Assembly (NCBI RefSeq): GCF_004359215.1
Contig: NW_027152031.1
Location: 1,962,710 to 2,009,543, forward strand
DNA from: Bremia lactucae
Lineage: Eukaryota; Oomycota; Peronosporomycetes; Peronosporales; Peronosporaceae
Reading direction: 5' to 3'
DNA length: 46,834 nucleotides
Part shown: piece after piece, positions 32,486 to 43,447 of the stretch
Layout: each line of letters begins with the position of its first letter
Position numbering within the stretch: the stretch's first letter is position 1
Notes under the pieces: model-generated
Seen by the model: the letters and a program-made list of their open reading frames with translations, nothing else
Told to the model about the DNA's origin: nothing
Database searches by the model: none
Position numbers and translations under genes: made by a program

Positions 32486-35332
32486 ATGGTGGTAAAGCTT
32501 CGACCCCTGGACGTGGAAGCTGAGGTGCCTACAGCAGTCTACGCACTAGATTTACAGCGTGTAAGCCAGCTCCTCCGCATTCCCGAGACGGAGCTGCTCG
32601 CGAGCTTTCTCGCGGACCCTACGCGCTCCGAGATCCAGGGCGTCATTGTCGATGCGGGCGAGAACGTCCCATTCGAAACGGTAGGTCACGACGTCGTCTA
32701 CAGCTCCGATCAAGCGCCCATGGACGCTCATAATAACGTACACGCGCATTCTCATGTGGCGTCGCTGCCCTCAAAGCCCTCTGGCCCTGCAGCGTTACTC
32801 TTGACCCCCACGTCTCGACCATCAAGTGTCCGACAAGTGCTCCTCACAGCTGCCGTTCGGCCAAGCCATCTCAATGCAACCGAGCGACCCAAGTGCCTTA
32901 TTCAGTTAGGCCAGCAAACAATCATCAGTCACATTCTAACCCAGCTTTATGCCGCTGGAATCGAACGCGTCGTCGTATCAGTGGCAGTCGCAGGCGGCCA
33001 AATCATGGCTGCGGTCAAGCAAACGCCATTCTATACTAAAATGAAGATTGAATTCCTTGACTTGGGACAAACGAATGACGACGGCCACGCTCGGTCCATT
33101 CTGGCGGCAAGGTCCTTTTTTCCAGGCCCCGAGCCGTTTTTGATTCATACTGCGGATCATATCTTTGACAAGTCTGTGATTTCTAAACTATCAGCTTATC
33201 CACTTGATAAAGCAGCCGCGTGCGTGCTCGTGGAGACAGATATTGCTGAGCTCTCGGGTCTACCCGCGACGATTGTCAAAGTAAAGATTAACGAAGCGCA
33301 GCATAATATCGTGCATATTAGTCGAGACCTTGCGAATTACAATGGTATTGATGCAGGGCTCTTTCTTAGCTCCGTGCGGATATTTGACGCGTTGCAGACC
33401 CTTGCACTAACTCCGCGCTACTTTTCACTTGCTGAAGCGCTCAATAGTTTTACAAGTACGGCATCCAATGGAAGTTCCTGTCTCACCTATCTCGCAACCG
33501 CAGGCGAAACGTGGTTTAGTATTGAAACGGAGGAGCAGCTAGCATACACGCAAGACACGGATGGCACCGCAAAGCTCTCTCCCTGGACAGTCTTTTTAGC
33601 TTCAACACCCATGGGCGATCCGTTCCAAACCAAGAATGTAGTCATTGGTGTGTCGGCATCAGACCCGGACATGTCGCTACGCGTTGCTGGAAATACTGAC
33701 GGCTCAAAGCTTTTCCATGGTTTTATCGTTGGTGTTGGAAATGCTGATACTTTCGAGCATTCTCATCAAGGAGCTAATGGAAGTGAAGTCGGGCTTCCTA
33801 CTAATGCTATTGAGCTCGAGTCCCATCCGCTTTTGTCGCATAATACACGATCAAAAGAGGTGTGGTCAAGCCACTCTATGAGATCTCCGTTCTCGGCACG
33901 TACGTGCATGGATAGTAAGGAATCGGCGCTTAGTGAATCCTCTCCTTTTGTGCTGTCGTTTCCAATGGATACTGACACGGTCGAGGCCGTCGAAGGCGCC
34001 AATTTAAGGCACCATGCGTATCTCATTGAAATGACTCCAGGAGACCCGTCCGGAATGGTGCCACCTGATGCTGGTCTGTCGGAGTACTTGTTGGCTGTAC
34101 CAGGAAAGTCAGAGGTCGCTTTTGAAGACGACGAAGGGACTAGCGGCGGAAGTTTAGTGACCCCACGAGCCATGTTAACGCCATTGCACAAGGCTACGAT
34201 TTTGCCGTCGGATATTACCAAGATCCAAGTGAACACGCGCGGTTTTGAGGAACATTTAGAAGTGACTGTCGTGGTAAAGCGCGAAGCACCAATGATTGGC
34301 TACATCTTGCTAATGGTCTCGCTCTTTACTATCTCGTCGGTCGGGGTCGCGCTGGATGAAATCACAAATGTCGTGACCCCTGAAATTCGCATTCTTTGGC
34401 GTAATATGGCTACGTCGATGGTCACATTTCCGTTTGCATTAACAATCATCCTGCGTGGTAACGAGAGTGAACATGGCGGAAGTTGGAAAAGGTGTTTAAC
34501 GTTTGTGCTCATTGCGGGTGTTGCGTACGCGTACTATTTGGGTTCATTCGTTGTGGCATTGTCCATGACTTCGGTTGGCCACGCGACGCTATTTAGCAAC
34601 ACACACTCGATGTTGCTAGTGTTTTGGAAACTTTTACAGCGGAAGCCCGTTGCTGCATTTGAGGCATTGGGTGCTGCTATTGGTGTCGTGGGTGGTGTCA
34701 TTACAAGTACAGATTCAACCCCTGGAGGTCCTAACGTTGTATCAGCGTCAGCGATAGGAGACCTCGTGGCTCTCTCTGGTGCTGCAGGAGGAGCTCTCTA
34801 TTTCACGTTGGCCAAAAAGGTGCGTCCAAGTATGCACGTGATGGTATTTCTATGTGGCCTAACGGCCACGTCAGCGACGGCTTTACTCTGTTACATGCTG
34901 GCTGCCGGACAAGACCTCAGCCTGTCGACTGATCCGTACAATGGAGTTTTTGGCTGGTTGACTCCATCATCGAATCGACTGCTGGCGGTACTCTACCTCG
35001 TTTTCATTTGTGATTGTATTGGCACAATGGGTTACATTGGCGTGATGAAATATTTCGATCCTATTGTCGTATCGATTGTCTGTCTCGTGGAGCCGATTGT
35101 AGCTACAGCACAGGGTATCGTAATGAACGTCGATGTAATGCCTGGACGCATTACTTTTGTAGGCGCTACCCTCGTTATCGGTGGCACTTGCCTCGTACTC
35201 AGCTCTCAAAGTCGCAAGACTGAAAAAGTGGACGCCACTGAAGCTTTGCTTGCGTCTGATGCCACTCCTCGTGCGGTGTACAGCTCACGTGCACGAATAA
35301 GAACGCCTCATTACGGTAGCACGCCCCACTAG
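32486..35332 (+). CDS. Nucleotidyltransferase-like domain fused to a DMT/EamA transporter
   Basis: A 948-residue intronless protein. Residues about 104-357 form a nucleotidyltransferase of the sugar/choline-phosphate type: LLTAAVRPSHLNATERPKCL (P135-K136) at the site of the usual Gly-rich loop, HTADHIFD (D224-H225) as the metal/substrate Asp, and a late AGETWFSIETEEQL. The Gly residues of the nucleotide loop are mostly replaced, so activity is uncertain. Residues about 358-600 are an acidic Ser-rich linker. Residues about 602-905 carry roughly ten hydrophobic segments of an EamA/DMT permease, with a conserved second-half motif FDPIVVSIVCLVEPIVA. The tail is polar. An N-terminal segment of 100 residues is unrecognised. 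In bacteria LicC (CTP:phosphocholine cytidylyltransferase) and LicB (choline permease, EamA type) are neighbours; a uptake-plus-activation role is an inference by analogy. It has no signal peptide. Confidence 0.8.
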   Translation: MVVKLRPLDVEAEVPTAVYALDLQRVSQLLRIPETELLASFLADPTRSEIQGVIVDAGENVPFETVGHDVVYSSDQAPMDAHNNVHAHSHVASLPSKPSGPAALLLTPTSRPSSVRQVLLTAAVRPSHLNATERPKCLIQLGQQTIISHILTQLYAAGIERVVVSVAVAGGQIMAAVKQTPFYTKMKIEFLDLGQTNDDGHARSILAARSFFPGPEPFLIHTADHIFDKSVISKLSAYPLDKAAACVLVETDIAELSGLPATIVKVKINEAQHNIVHISRDLANYNGIDAGLFLSSVRIFDALQTLALTPRYFSLAEALNSFTSTASNGSSCLTYLATAGETWFSIETEEQLAYTQDTDGTAKLSPWTVFLASTPMGDPFQTKNVVIGVSASDPDMSLRVAGNTDGSKLFHGFIVGVGNADTFEHSHQGANGSEVGLPTNAIELESHPLLSHNTRSKEVWSSHSMRSPFSARTCMDSKESALSESSPFVLSFPMDTDTVEAVEGANLRHHAYLIEMTPGDPSGMVPPDAGLSEYLLAVPGKSEVAFEDDEGTSGGSLVTPRAMLTPLHKATILPSDITKIQVNTRGFEEHLEVTVVVKREAPMIGYILLMVSLFTISSVGVALDEITNVVTPEIRILWRNMATSMVTFPFALTIILRGNESEHGGSWKRCLTFVLIAGVAYAYYLGSFVVALSMTSVGHATLFSNTHSMLLVFWKLLQRKPVAAFEALGAAIGVVGGVITSTDSTPGGPNVVSASAIGDLVALSGAAGGALYFTLAKKVRPSMHVMVFLCGLTATSATALLCYMLAAGQDLSLSTDPYNGVFGWLTPSSNRLLAVLYLVFICDCIGTMGYIGVMKYFDPIVVSIVCLVEPIVATAQGIVMNVDVMPGRITFVGATLVIGGTCLVLSSQSRKTEKVDATEALLASDATPRAVYSSRARIRTPHYGSTPH

Positions 35333-37689
35333 CATGGCGCCAAAAGACAAGTACACGTACCAGCGAGCAAGTATAATGATTAAAGAGGCACCGCTCTTGT
35401 GTTGCTTGAGAGAAAAAAAAGGACTTGTTTCATTGGCTGTGGTTATCTTCACAAGCTGCACACAATCTTTTTTTCTTGTGGCTCCTTCCATTCCATCGCC
35501 TTGTTGGCCTTTTCAAACGGCTTAATTTTATGGATCACCTCTGTAATGGACTGTTTGCCCATCAATGTACCACTGGCCAGAACAAACGTTTACTCGTACG
35601 TGCGCTGGGCTCGGCATGCTTGACGCTATGTCGAGCTACTCAGATAGTCTAAAGCGGATCAAATAGTTACGCTTATAAAGACACCTGATGGCGACTGACT
35701 GAAAGTCAACATTATTATATCTTCTACTTTGCCCGTCTTAGAGACCCAGACGTATAAGTGGAGTAATTGACGATATTGGCTTCATTTATGGTCCACCATG
35801 CCCGAATGATAGCGACATGAAACCCATTCAGTACAAGATCAAGAATCCGACAATGAGTCGCCACAATTGTTTTTGCAAGTGCAATTTTTAAGCGATGTGG
35901 CGGTAAAGCTTGATGTGCTAGTTAATTCCTGTTTCGTTGTTTGTAGAAAATATTACGCTTTGCCGCGTCTTGTGATCGGCAAAAGTGGTATTGGTCAAAA
36001 GATGAGCTCTAAACACGTAAACATGTTCTATGAGCTATTGACACAAATAATGACACCGATACCCACGCATGACTTTTAATAGTCTTTAAGCTTTTGAAAG
36101 ACCTGCACTTGGCTGACGCTACGCACGAACATTGTAATCAAACAAAGGATACGAATGTAAAAAAAGTAAAAGATGCATAAATTCACTTCATTGAGAGGTG
36201 CTTAAAGCCGTGGAGCAAACAGTGATAAAGGATTTTCTTCGCTACGTGTGCTACCTAAGGGCTCGAGGTCATTGGCCGGATCTATTGACGTCAGTATTCA
36301 CTTTGTGGTTAGAGGCATACAAAAAGTTCTTAAGAAAAACAAACTTTCTGGCGCCAGACATGTGCTTTCGTCACAGCTACTAGAAAGAAGAGGTACATTT
36401 CTATCCTGTCAATTATGATCTGACCGTAACCATATTAGCAGCAAAGCTCGCAAGGTTCCTCCAAATAGACCATAAGCAAGATTTAGAGAAAAATGAGACA
36501 TATGCAAAGATTTGTCCGGCTGCAAAATCGATAAATACAGAAAATATTGTTTTATCATCTAATCTACGGCTCAAGAACACACCATTATACCTTTGCTTTC
36601 TATTAATCGCTTTCGTAGCAGTAGATTGGCAACAATGGAGCTCAAAAAGCGTGAGTGTATGGCTCAAATATATTTTGTTTTACAACGAAATATACAAGAA
36701 GGACAAGTCAATATTTATACTATCAGAAGGCCGAAGAAGGTGATAAGAATGCTAGTTAAAGTCGCGTAAAACGAAAAAGAAAACCCCGATGTTTGAAATC
36801 GCCAACACTGTGATAATTTCATAATCGATCCAAAATGAATGCACATGTTGGCTTGAGTGAATACTGCAGTCTGGCTTATTCTCCAAAAGTTTATAAGATT
36901 TTCAGTTTCATTTTCATTTTGCCACTCGGAAAGCAATTTTGAGCTGATGGCGAGCATCTCTTCCGCCTCCTTTCGTGTCGCTTCATGCGCTTAAAGCTCC
37001 GTAAAAAGCTTGAGGATTGAAAACGCCTTCTTCACACATACGTTCAGCAGTCCATACAGAGGTTTAGGAGGTTTAGGAGAAAATTGCGACGGACAGAAAC
37101 CACTTTTAAAAGCGGTCATCGTTGCCCCTTTATTTTGTCTACTTACTGCAAAACGAAAAGATGATCTTGAAACATAGTGGGCAGCAAAATTGGGTTCGCT
37201 ACAAAAACTTCCCAACTGGTCTTAAGCGTGAGATGCCCACAAAGTATTGTGTTATACAAATAATAATACACATAGTTGTTGTGCTAATCGCTCCCTGCAT
37301 CGTTGTAACGACAACACTATTCTACAAATCCAACCATGCATGAGCCACATATGAAGCTGTGCGAAGTCACACTGAACCACGACGAGCCTATCCAGCAACA
37401 AGCCGTAAAAACGAGCTATTTTGCTAATTATCAATCGTCAGTGTTGTCTATTGTCGTGTTGCAAACTTAACGCACAGACACCAAGTGCTTAAAATGTTTT
37501 TTCGCCGTGGTCGCCTGAAATGTGCGAGAAAGCCCTTGAAGGCCAGGTTAACTCTTTGCGACGTAACCACGCGAAGAAGCAGCTGACTCCTTTACCTATC
37601 TCGTAACGGCTCTCGCTTCTGCCTCTATCTTTTTTTAAAAATTTTAAAGCATCGAATGCAGTAACCACGACAGCCGTAGAAACTACAAT
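35333..37689. other. 2.3 kb intergenic region, no supported gene
   Basis: Only short open frames of low coding character are present on either strand. I looked for effector-like or transposon motifs and found none convincing. A frame at 36198-36383 is helical but has no signal peptide or recognisable motif. Confidence 0.4.
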
Positions 37690-38202
37690 ATGCATCTTCG
37701 CCTTGTCGTAGCGGTGGCAACCTTTTTGCCATGCGTCACGAGTGCGTCACCAATGGCTTCCGAGTTGAATGCAACACATCTCGTCACTAACGGTGAAGCC
37801 GCTCCGAGGCTGCGTGGCAGGACAACGAATGAAGACACGGAAAACAGAAGTTTCTTCTGGACGACCACAACTGAGAAGCTTAGGCGCACGCTTAAGGACC
37901 GAATGACGATCGTCGGTAAGCTAAATAAAAAACCGGACCAATTCAGCAAGTATTCCAAAGCCCTAAAAAGAGGTGACTCCAAAATCGAGAAGCTATACCA
38001 AAAGCACAAGCGAGAGCTAGATAAACTGCAAAAGATAATTCAAGATAAAAGGACGATGAAAGAGAACTTAAGCGTCACGCTACGCGATCCTAAGATCGAT
38101 CGAGTTCTACGTTTGAAAACTGCTGCTGCTGAAGACAAGCTTACAGAAGAAATCTCTAGACTCATGAACCGCAAAGCTGATATGGAAGCAGGTTTGGCCT
38201 AA
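37690..38202 (+). CDS. Secreted RXLR-like effector candidate
   Basis: A 170-residue intronless protein with an ATG start. Residues 1-19 form a signal peptide (hydrophobic core LVVAVATFLP, likely cut after TSA). At 39-43 it reads PRLRG, a degenerate RXLR with Pro for the first Arg. NEDTENR (47-53) follows as a degenerate EER. After residue 53 the protein is Lys/Glu rich and predicted helical or coiled coil (KLYQKHKRELDKLQKII), with no clear WY fold. This is the layout of oomycete effectors delivered into plant cells; the target is unknown. It sits in a gene-sparse stretch 115 bp from the likely LTR of copia C, typical of effector genes. Degenerate motifs lower the certainty that it is a true translocated effector. 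Confidence 0.72.
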   Translation: MHLRLVVAVATFLPCVTSASPMASELNATHLVTNGEAAPRLRGRTTNEDTENRSFFWTTTTEKLRRTLKDRMTIVGKLNKKPDQFSKYSKALKRGDSKIEKLYQKHKRELDKLQKIIQDKRTMKENLSVTLRDPKIDRVLRLKTAAAEDKLTEEISRLMNRKADMEAGLA

Positions 38203-38317
38203 GCTGGTGAAACAGTAGTTCCCCCACCCGAATTTTGACTCAAGGTCGTTTCAAGAATGACGAACAGAGTAAGGAAGTCGCAAGCATCATGAATAGGCGC
38301 TTAAAGTTTTGTTTGAA

Positions 38318-38798
38318 TGTTGTAATGACGCATTTCGCAGTCCATCGGAGGTATACATAGCTTTAAGGCCATGCATTCTCTTTCTGACTCTGCCGACAAT
38401 ATTTAATAAACGTATACTTTCCTATTCAGTAGCAACTCTCAATATTATGTGCTCTTGTTTCTTCTATAGATAAATGATGGTATCTTCAGGCGTCTATTGC
38501 ACGTATCTGAGAGCTTTTTGTAGCATTACAACCAAGAGACGCTTCAGCTGCTATCCAATCGCGAGGCAACTCTGCCAATACCAAGCGTGGCCATCGAACG
38601 TCTACAGTATAACAACCAGACAACTACTTCTCAGTGCTCAAAATGGAATGTAGTATTAAGAGTTAAGACTACTGCTAAAACGCATATATAAATCCCCTCA
38701 TAAAGTTATCGCTCATCCAGATTGTTCGAAGAGCCCTGTCCCTGCAAGTTGCCATAAACACGACACACAATTCATGTCGTGGTACGTAAACCTCAACA
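38318..38798 (-). repeat. Probable 3' LTR of copia C
   Basis: On the minus strand the pol stop (TGA, 38808-38806) is followed by a purine tract AAGGGGAG and then TGTTGAGGTTTACG, a copia LTR start. A TTTATATATGCG TATA-like box lies inside. The far end is a guess: TGTTG on the plus strand at 38318 would give TGTTG..CAACA ends. Confidence 0.5.
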
Positions 38799-38805
38799 CT
38801 CCCCT

Positions 38806-40727
38806 TCAACTTGCACTCTCATGGATTCCACTTGCATCACGCAGACGCAGCAGTTGTGGTGCACTTAGTGGCTTCGTCAGGTAATCAGCAAGTTGCATAA
38901 TAGACGGAACATATTTTTGAGCTGAATTGTGCGTTGCTCAACGTGGTCTCGGACGAAATGCACCCTCAGGTCAATGTGCTTGGCTCTTGGCGTATATCCT
39001 TGATTCGTTGCGATACTTATCGCCGACTTATTGTCCATATGTACAGTGGTTGCACTCTTGGACGCAACACCCATTTCCATCAGCAAATAGCGAATCCACA
39101 CAATCTCTTGAGTAGCTAGTGCCAATGCCATATACTCAGCTTCAGCCGAAGACAAAGCCACCTAGCTTTGTATTTTGCTCTTGTATACAACAACCACGTT
39201 ACCGAGCAAAAATTAAAACACCAGAGGTCGAGCGACGAGTACTTTTGTCACCTCCCCAGTTTGCATCACAGTAGGCGCAAAGCATGGGTTTATTGCCGTC
39301 CGATCTCGTGTATACAATCCCGTGTGATTGTGTTCCCATCAGGTAATGCAAAACGCGCAACGCTGCACACCAGTGCATCTGTTTTGGCTTCTCCAAATAC
39401 TGCAATAACACCGACATCGTGTAGCTGATATCAGGTCGCGTAGCATTCGCAATTTACATCAGGGAACCCACCAGTTTTCGATACAAAGTGCTGTTTTTAA
39501 AGTCACACCGCGAGTCAGTAGGGGTCAACTCTTGACCAGCAATAATTGGACTGCGAACTTCGTAAGCACCATCTTGTTCGAAATCCGTGATCATCCTTTT
39601 AATAAATTGAGTGTTATAAAACCAGCTCCCCCTTTTCCAGAGAATAATTTACCTCCATACCCAAAATAAATCACGCAGCTCCAAGCGACTTCACCGAGAA
39701 ATAAGCTGTCAACTCTTTGTAAATTCCATCAGCCTCTGCATTCGACTTGCAGCCAATGAGAATATAATACACGTACAGCACAATGTACGAAAACTGACTT
39801 GACTTAAGTATTGGGACGTCGAACAAAAAGACAAGTGTCCGCACGACATTGTTCAAAGCCTAAAGTCACAAATACAGAGCATACCTTCTTGTACCAAACT
39901 GCAGCGGCTTGTTTTAAGCCAAACAAACTTCGTCTTAGCTTGCAAACCGATCCAGGCTTAAATTTATCCTTGGTGGTGGCTCCATGTAAACGTCTTCTTC
40001 CAAGTCTCCATTTAGAAGGCTGTTTCCACATCAAATTGTCGTATCATATATTGCATACTGCAGCAAACCGCAAGAAACGTGCGAATTGTGTTTGAGAACG
40101 CAACCGGTGAGTTCGTATTGAAGTAATCAAAACCATGCGTTTGCAGGTATCCAAGAGCAACCAAACGCGCCTTATAACGCACAATTTCACCATTTTCATC
40201 AAACTTGTGCCCAAAAACCCACTTGTTACCAATCACCTTGACACCAGGCGGGCGGCGAACAACATCCCATGTGTGGTTGCGTTCATGAGCTTGAATCTCG
40301 GTCAGAATTGCTGCTTTCCATTGCTTTCACTCTGATGACTGTATTGCCTCGTTGTAAGTCGTGGGTACAACGGTGGCAGAAAGCGAATCTCGTAATCGTC
40401 CATACATTGACGTTTAGCTTCAGGCTCGACTACGTCAGTATCATCCTCATTATCTACTACAGGTCCATCTGTCAAGAGTGGTAAATTTCCACGACAATGT
40501 CCAAAATCATCACTTTCAAGCAAACGAGGGTACGAATCGTCACTTAGACGTCTTTTACTCGACCCAGAGTATACCTCAACTCTGTCCTACGGGTTGCACT
40601 GCTCCTCACGCGGTACAATTGCACTTGAGCGATCGCAAAATGTCTTGTAGCATGTGCGTGCGCTGATGACCCCTTTCATCAACACCTCCACTTAGTGTGC
40701 GTAATTCTATAAGTGTTTCACCTGTTC
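38806..40727 (-). pseudogene. Ty1/copia element C: RT-RNase H remnant
   Basis: Minus-strand order: acidic spacer (about 40523-40302), RT start (GNKWVFGHKFDENGEIVRYK, about 40230-40170, then QFDVETAF), RT middle (CKLRRSLFGLKQAAAVWYK, about 39940), and the active site at 39775-39764, which reads YVYY instead of YVDD: both catalytic Asp codons are TAT. RNase H follows (CDANWGGDKSTRRSTSGV, about 39265; MALSSAEAEYMALALATQEI, from 39161), ending in LTKPLSAPQLLRLRDASGIH before the stop. Copia gag, protease and integrase lie beyond the assembly gap or are absent. Confidence 0.85.
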
Positions 40728-40827
40728 NNNNNNNNNNNNNNNNNNNNNNNNNNNNNNNNNNNNNNNNNNNNNNNNNNNNNNNNNNNNNNNNNNNNNNNNN
40801 NNNNNNNNNNNNNNNNNNNNNNNNNNN
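40728..40827. other. Assembly gap (100 N)
   Basis: Exactly 100 unknown bases, the conventional size for a gap of unknown length. Left of it is copia C (-), right of it gypsy C (+), starting exactly at an 18 bp palindrome. Confidence 0.99.
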
Positions 40828-41552
40828 ATCAGATGGCCATCTGATGAACGTCTTGGAGCGTCCACAAGCGTGTGGATGTACTACGAGTGAGTGCGATAGC
40901 CTCACTTGTGGTACGGTCGTTAGTACGACTGCACAAGATCACAGTGTGATTACACATCACACTGTGGAGTTAGCTGCCGGCGGCTGTGCGAATGCACAGG
41001 CAGCGCCGAAGGTCGACCACTTAGATAAGGAATATACCGGTTGCTTAAAACGGACAACACGATGATCCTAGGTCGAGTAGAGAGTCGATCGTAGAGGACC
41101 CAAGTATGATAGCGCAATCACACTCGGAAGACGTTGAGGAAAGAGGTCCCCACGTACTTGAGGAGAAATCTCCTCAAATAGTTGAAGCATTTAGACTTCA
41201 AGATCCCGAGGGATTAATCCCTCGGAAGCCCATGGATAAATCCCATACAGAAACCGAGACATTAAATGTCTTGGTTAATAACGGTTTAAGAGTAGGCGCT
41301 TATACTCTTGATCTTTATGCGCCTCCGAAGTTAACTTCGGAGATAACTCAATTACCAGCCCTAGAACCTAAGCGGTTCTTAAGGGATCTGCATGGTGGTA
41401 AAAATAAGCAGATCTGCGTACTCGTCACAGAGGACGATTACGTAACCGATATTTGGTCAGCGGTAATTTTTGCAGAGAACGAACGGGTTGTCAACAGCTC
41501 ATCGATGGACGAAAGTGTCCTCGATGTGAAGACTCACATAGAAAAGACGTAA
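40828..41552 (+). pseudogene. Gypsy C protease tail and linker
   Basis: From the gap, SDGHLMNVLERPQACGCTTS continues an element-E-type protease tail. A linker frame (41106-41552) follows, ending VNSSSMDESVLDVKTH. The same SSxMDESVL block is on the minus strand in gypsy D (about 45890). No catalytic residues are included. Confidence 0.7.
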
Positions 41553-42712
41553 TCATAGATGGTATGTCTAAAAGTACGATCTTTTTGTCTATGGATCTGA
41601 TGGATGGGTTCTATCAACTCCTATGCGTGAATGGGACATCCCGTACACAGCAGTGAGCACTCCCAGTGGGATGCTCTGGTAATGGCTAGTGTCTCCTCAG
41701 GGGCTTAGTAACGCCCCTGCAAAATTCAACAGATGTGTAACAAATCTGTAGAGACCGGTGCGAGAATTCGCATCGAATTATTTGACGATGTTTTCGTCCA
41801 TAGCCGGGCCATGGACGGTAAGACGGACGTGGAAGTTCATAAAACTCACGTTCGTCAGGTTCTTACACTTATGTGAAATATAAGTTGTAGTGTACATTCG
41901 CTGCAAGCGAAATACCGCTTCTTGGGTGCATCGTCGAAAAACTTGGCGTGCGCCCTGATCCGAAAATATCAAGGCAATTACCAACTAGCCAGTTTCAGTC
42001 GATGTCAAGGGACTTAGGAAATTCCTTGGTTTAGCGGCGTACTTGCACAAGTACTCTAGCAATTATGCAGAGATGATAGTTCATCTCTCTCGTCTCTTAA
42101 AAAAAGACGAGAATAGATCATGGAACGCTGATTGTCAGCGTCCCTCTGAGGGAATCAAGCAAAGCTTGATGCAATCACCCATCTTGGCGATTGCTGATCA
42201 AGACAGACCATTCCTTGTGGTCTGTGACGCCAGCGATTTTGCAATCGGCTGTGCGTTAATGCAATACGATACACACGGCGCGGAGCGCGTCGTCAGTTTT
42301 CAATCGCGTCAGCTGCAACCAGCTCAACGCAATTACCTAGTGCATGTCATGGAATCCTTGCTATGAAATATGCATTGGCTAAATTTAGGGTCTATCTTCT
42401 CGGAGGTAGAGCGTTCACGTATATACGGACCATGCGTCATTGCGCACGGCCGTAAACAGCCCACACCTCTCGCAAAGAATGGCGAGGCGGCTATCCTTCT
42501 TCGCGGAATATAATTACTCCGTCGAATATAAACCAGGACGACTTAATGTCGTCGCTGATGCGTTATTAAGCCAACCCGATTTCGAGCCGGCTGCGCACTC
42601 CAACAGTGAAAATAATCTCACTGTTGCCGCACTCATTACTAGTGTCTCGTCATCAACTTTGTTTGATGACATACAAAAGCCTACACAGATAATAAAGACC
42701 TTCTGCGTTTAA
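41530..42712 (+). pseudogene. Gypsy C RT (N-terminally deleted) and RNase H
   Basis: Directly after the linker the frame enters RT at RKDVIIDGMSKSTIF (about 41546), so the RT fingers are missing. LFDDVFVHSRAMDG (about 41777-41820) keeps the active-site FDD. Frameshifts follow. RNase H reads VVCDASDFAIGCALMQYD (about 42219-42270), VVSFQSRQLQPAQRNYLV and, after another shift, KPGRLNVVADALLSQPDF (about 42530-42580). Confidence 0.8.
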
Positions 42713-43094
42713 TGAATCATTTGATGAATTTATCCGATAAATATCTTAAAGATTTACCGGCTTAATATCGATCGTCATCCGACCGATACACAACACGTAA
42801 CGGCTTTTTGTATTACACAGCCGTTGCCGGCGACATTCCGCGCGTCGTCGTCCCAATTCAAATTGATTTGCGCTTGCACATCATTTAGATTGTCACGATG
42901 CACCAACAAGTGGGCATCTGGACGGGAGCAAACTTATCTCACCGTAAGTCGCGACTTTTACTGGCCCTGCCAGTATCAATTTTTGCAAGTACATTCGTGC
43001 TTGCGAGATATGTCAACTGGTGAAGCCTAGGCTTTCATCCCGTGCATTACTTAAATAAAGTAATCAGACCCAGCACTCGGGTGTGGTTCACATT
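42713..43094 (+). pseudogene. Gypsy C integrase N-terminal remnant
   Basis: Broken zinc-binding-domain text (THRKSRDFYWPCQYQFLQVH in shifting frames, CEICQLVKPRLSSRALL in another frame at 43004-43055) ending at the LTR of gypsy D. Catalytic core absent. Confidence 0.6.
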
Positions 43095-43447
43095 TGTGGC
43101 AAACCCTTGTGTATGTGATACACGTAGGTGCATTCACATTAGGAGGGATGACGCCTAACGTCATTGGTTACGCGAGATATCTAGAAAGATACGCTCGCAA
43201 TACAAATTAGTGTTATTATTAGAGATGACATTTTGATTGGTAAGAATAGGTATTTATATTTAATGTGATTAAATATAAACCAGTCAGAAAACTACTTTCT
43301 ACTTAGTAAGTGCGTTGGAAGAGTTCGCTCACGCGCCCGCCACAACTACCTCACTGCACGCAAGAGAAGTTGGTTTAACCGCTTCCTCGCTGAGCTAGGG
43401 TGTGTGTCTAAGTAGAGCGTGGCAACATTACGACGTGCCCGCTTACA
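43095..43447 (+). repeat. Probable 5' LTR of gypsy D with primer binding site
   Basis: 353 bp from TGTGGCAAAC to GCTTACA, followed by CT and TGGTAGCACTTGAAAT (from 43450) as primer binding site. TAGCACTT also follows the LTR of gypsy E, in which TGG is changed to TAA. The LTR sequence is otherwise unlike the TGTAACGGGG family. The left border is less certain, as no second copy is in the window. Confidence 0.55.

Larger units (their letters stand above)
40828..43094 (+). mobile_element. Ty3/gypsy element C (5' part in gap, RT partly deleted)
   Basis: Plus-strand order: protease tail, linker, RT palm, RNase H, integrase N-terminus. The first 70 bases are the exact reverse complement of 1-70 of the window. 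The RT N-terminal half is deleted and the integrase is cut at about 43040-43094 where the LTR of gypsy D begins. Confidence 0.85.

Noticed and set aside
36198..36383. Possible effector remnant
   Set aside because: No signal peptide and no RXLR, LFLAK or WY motif.
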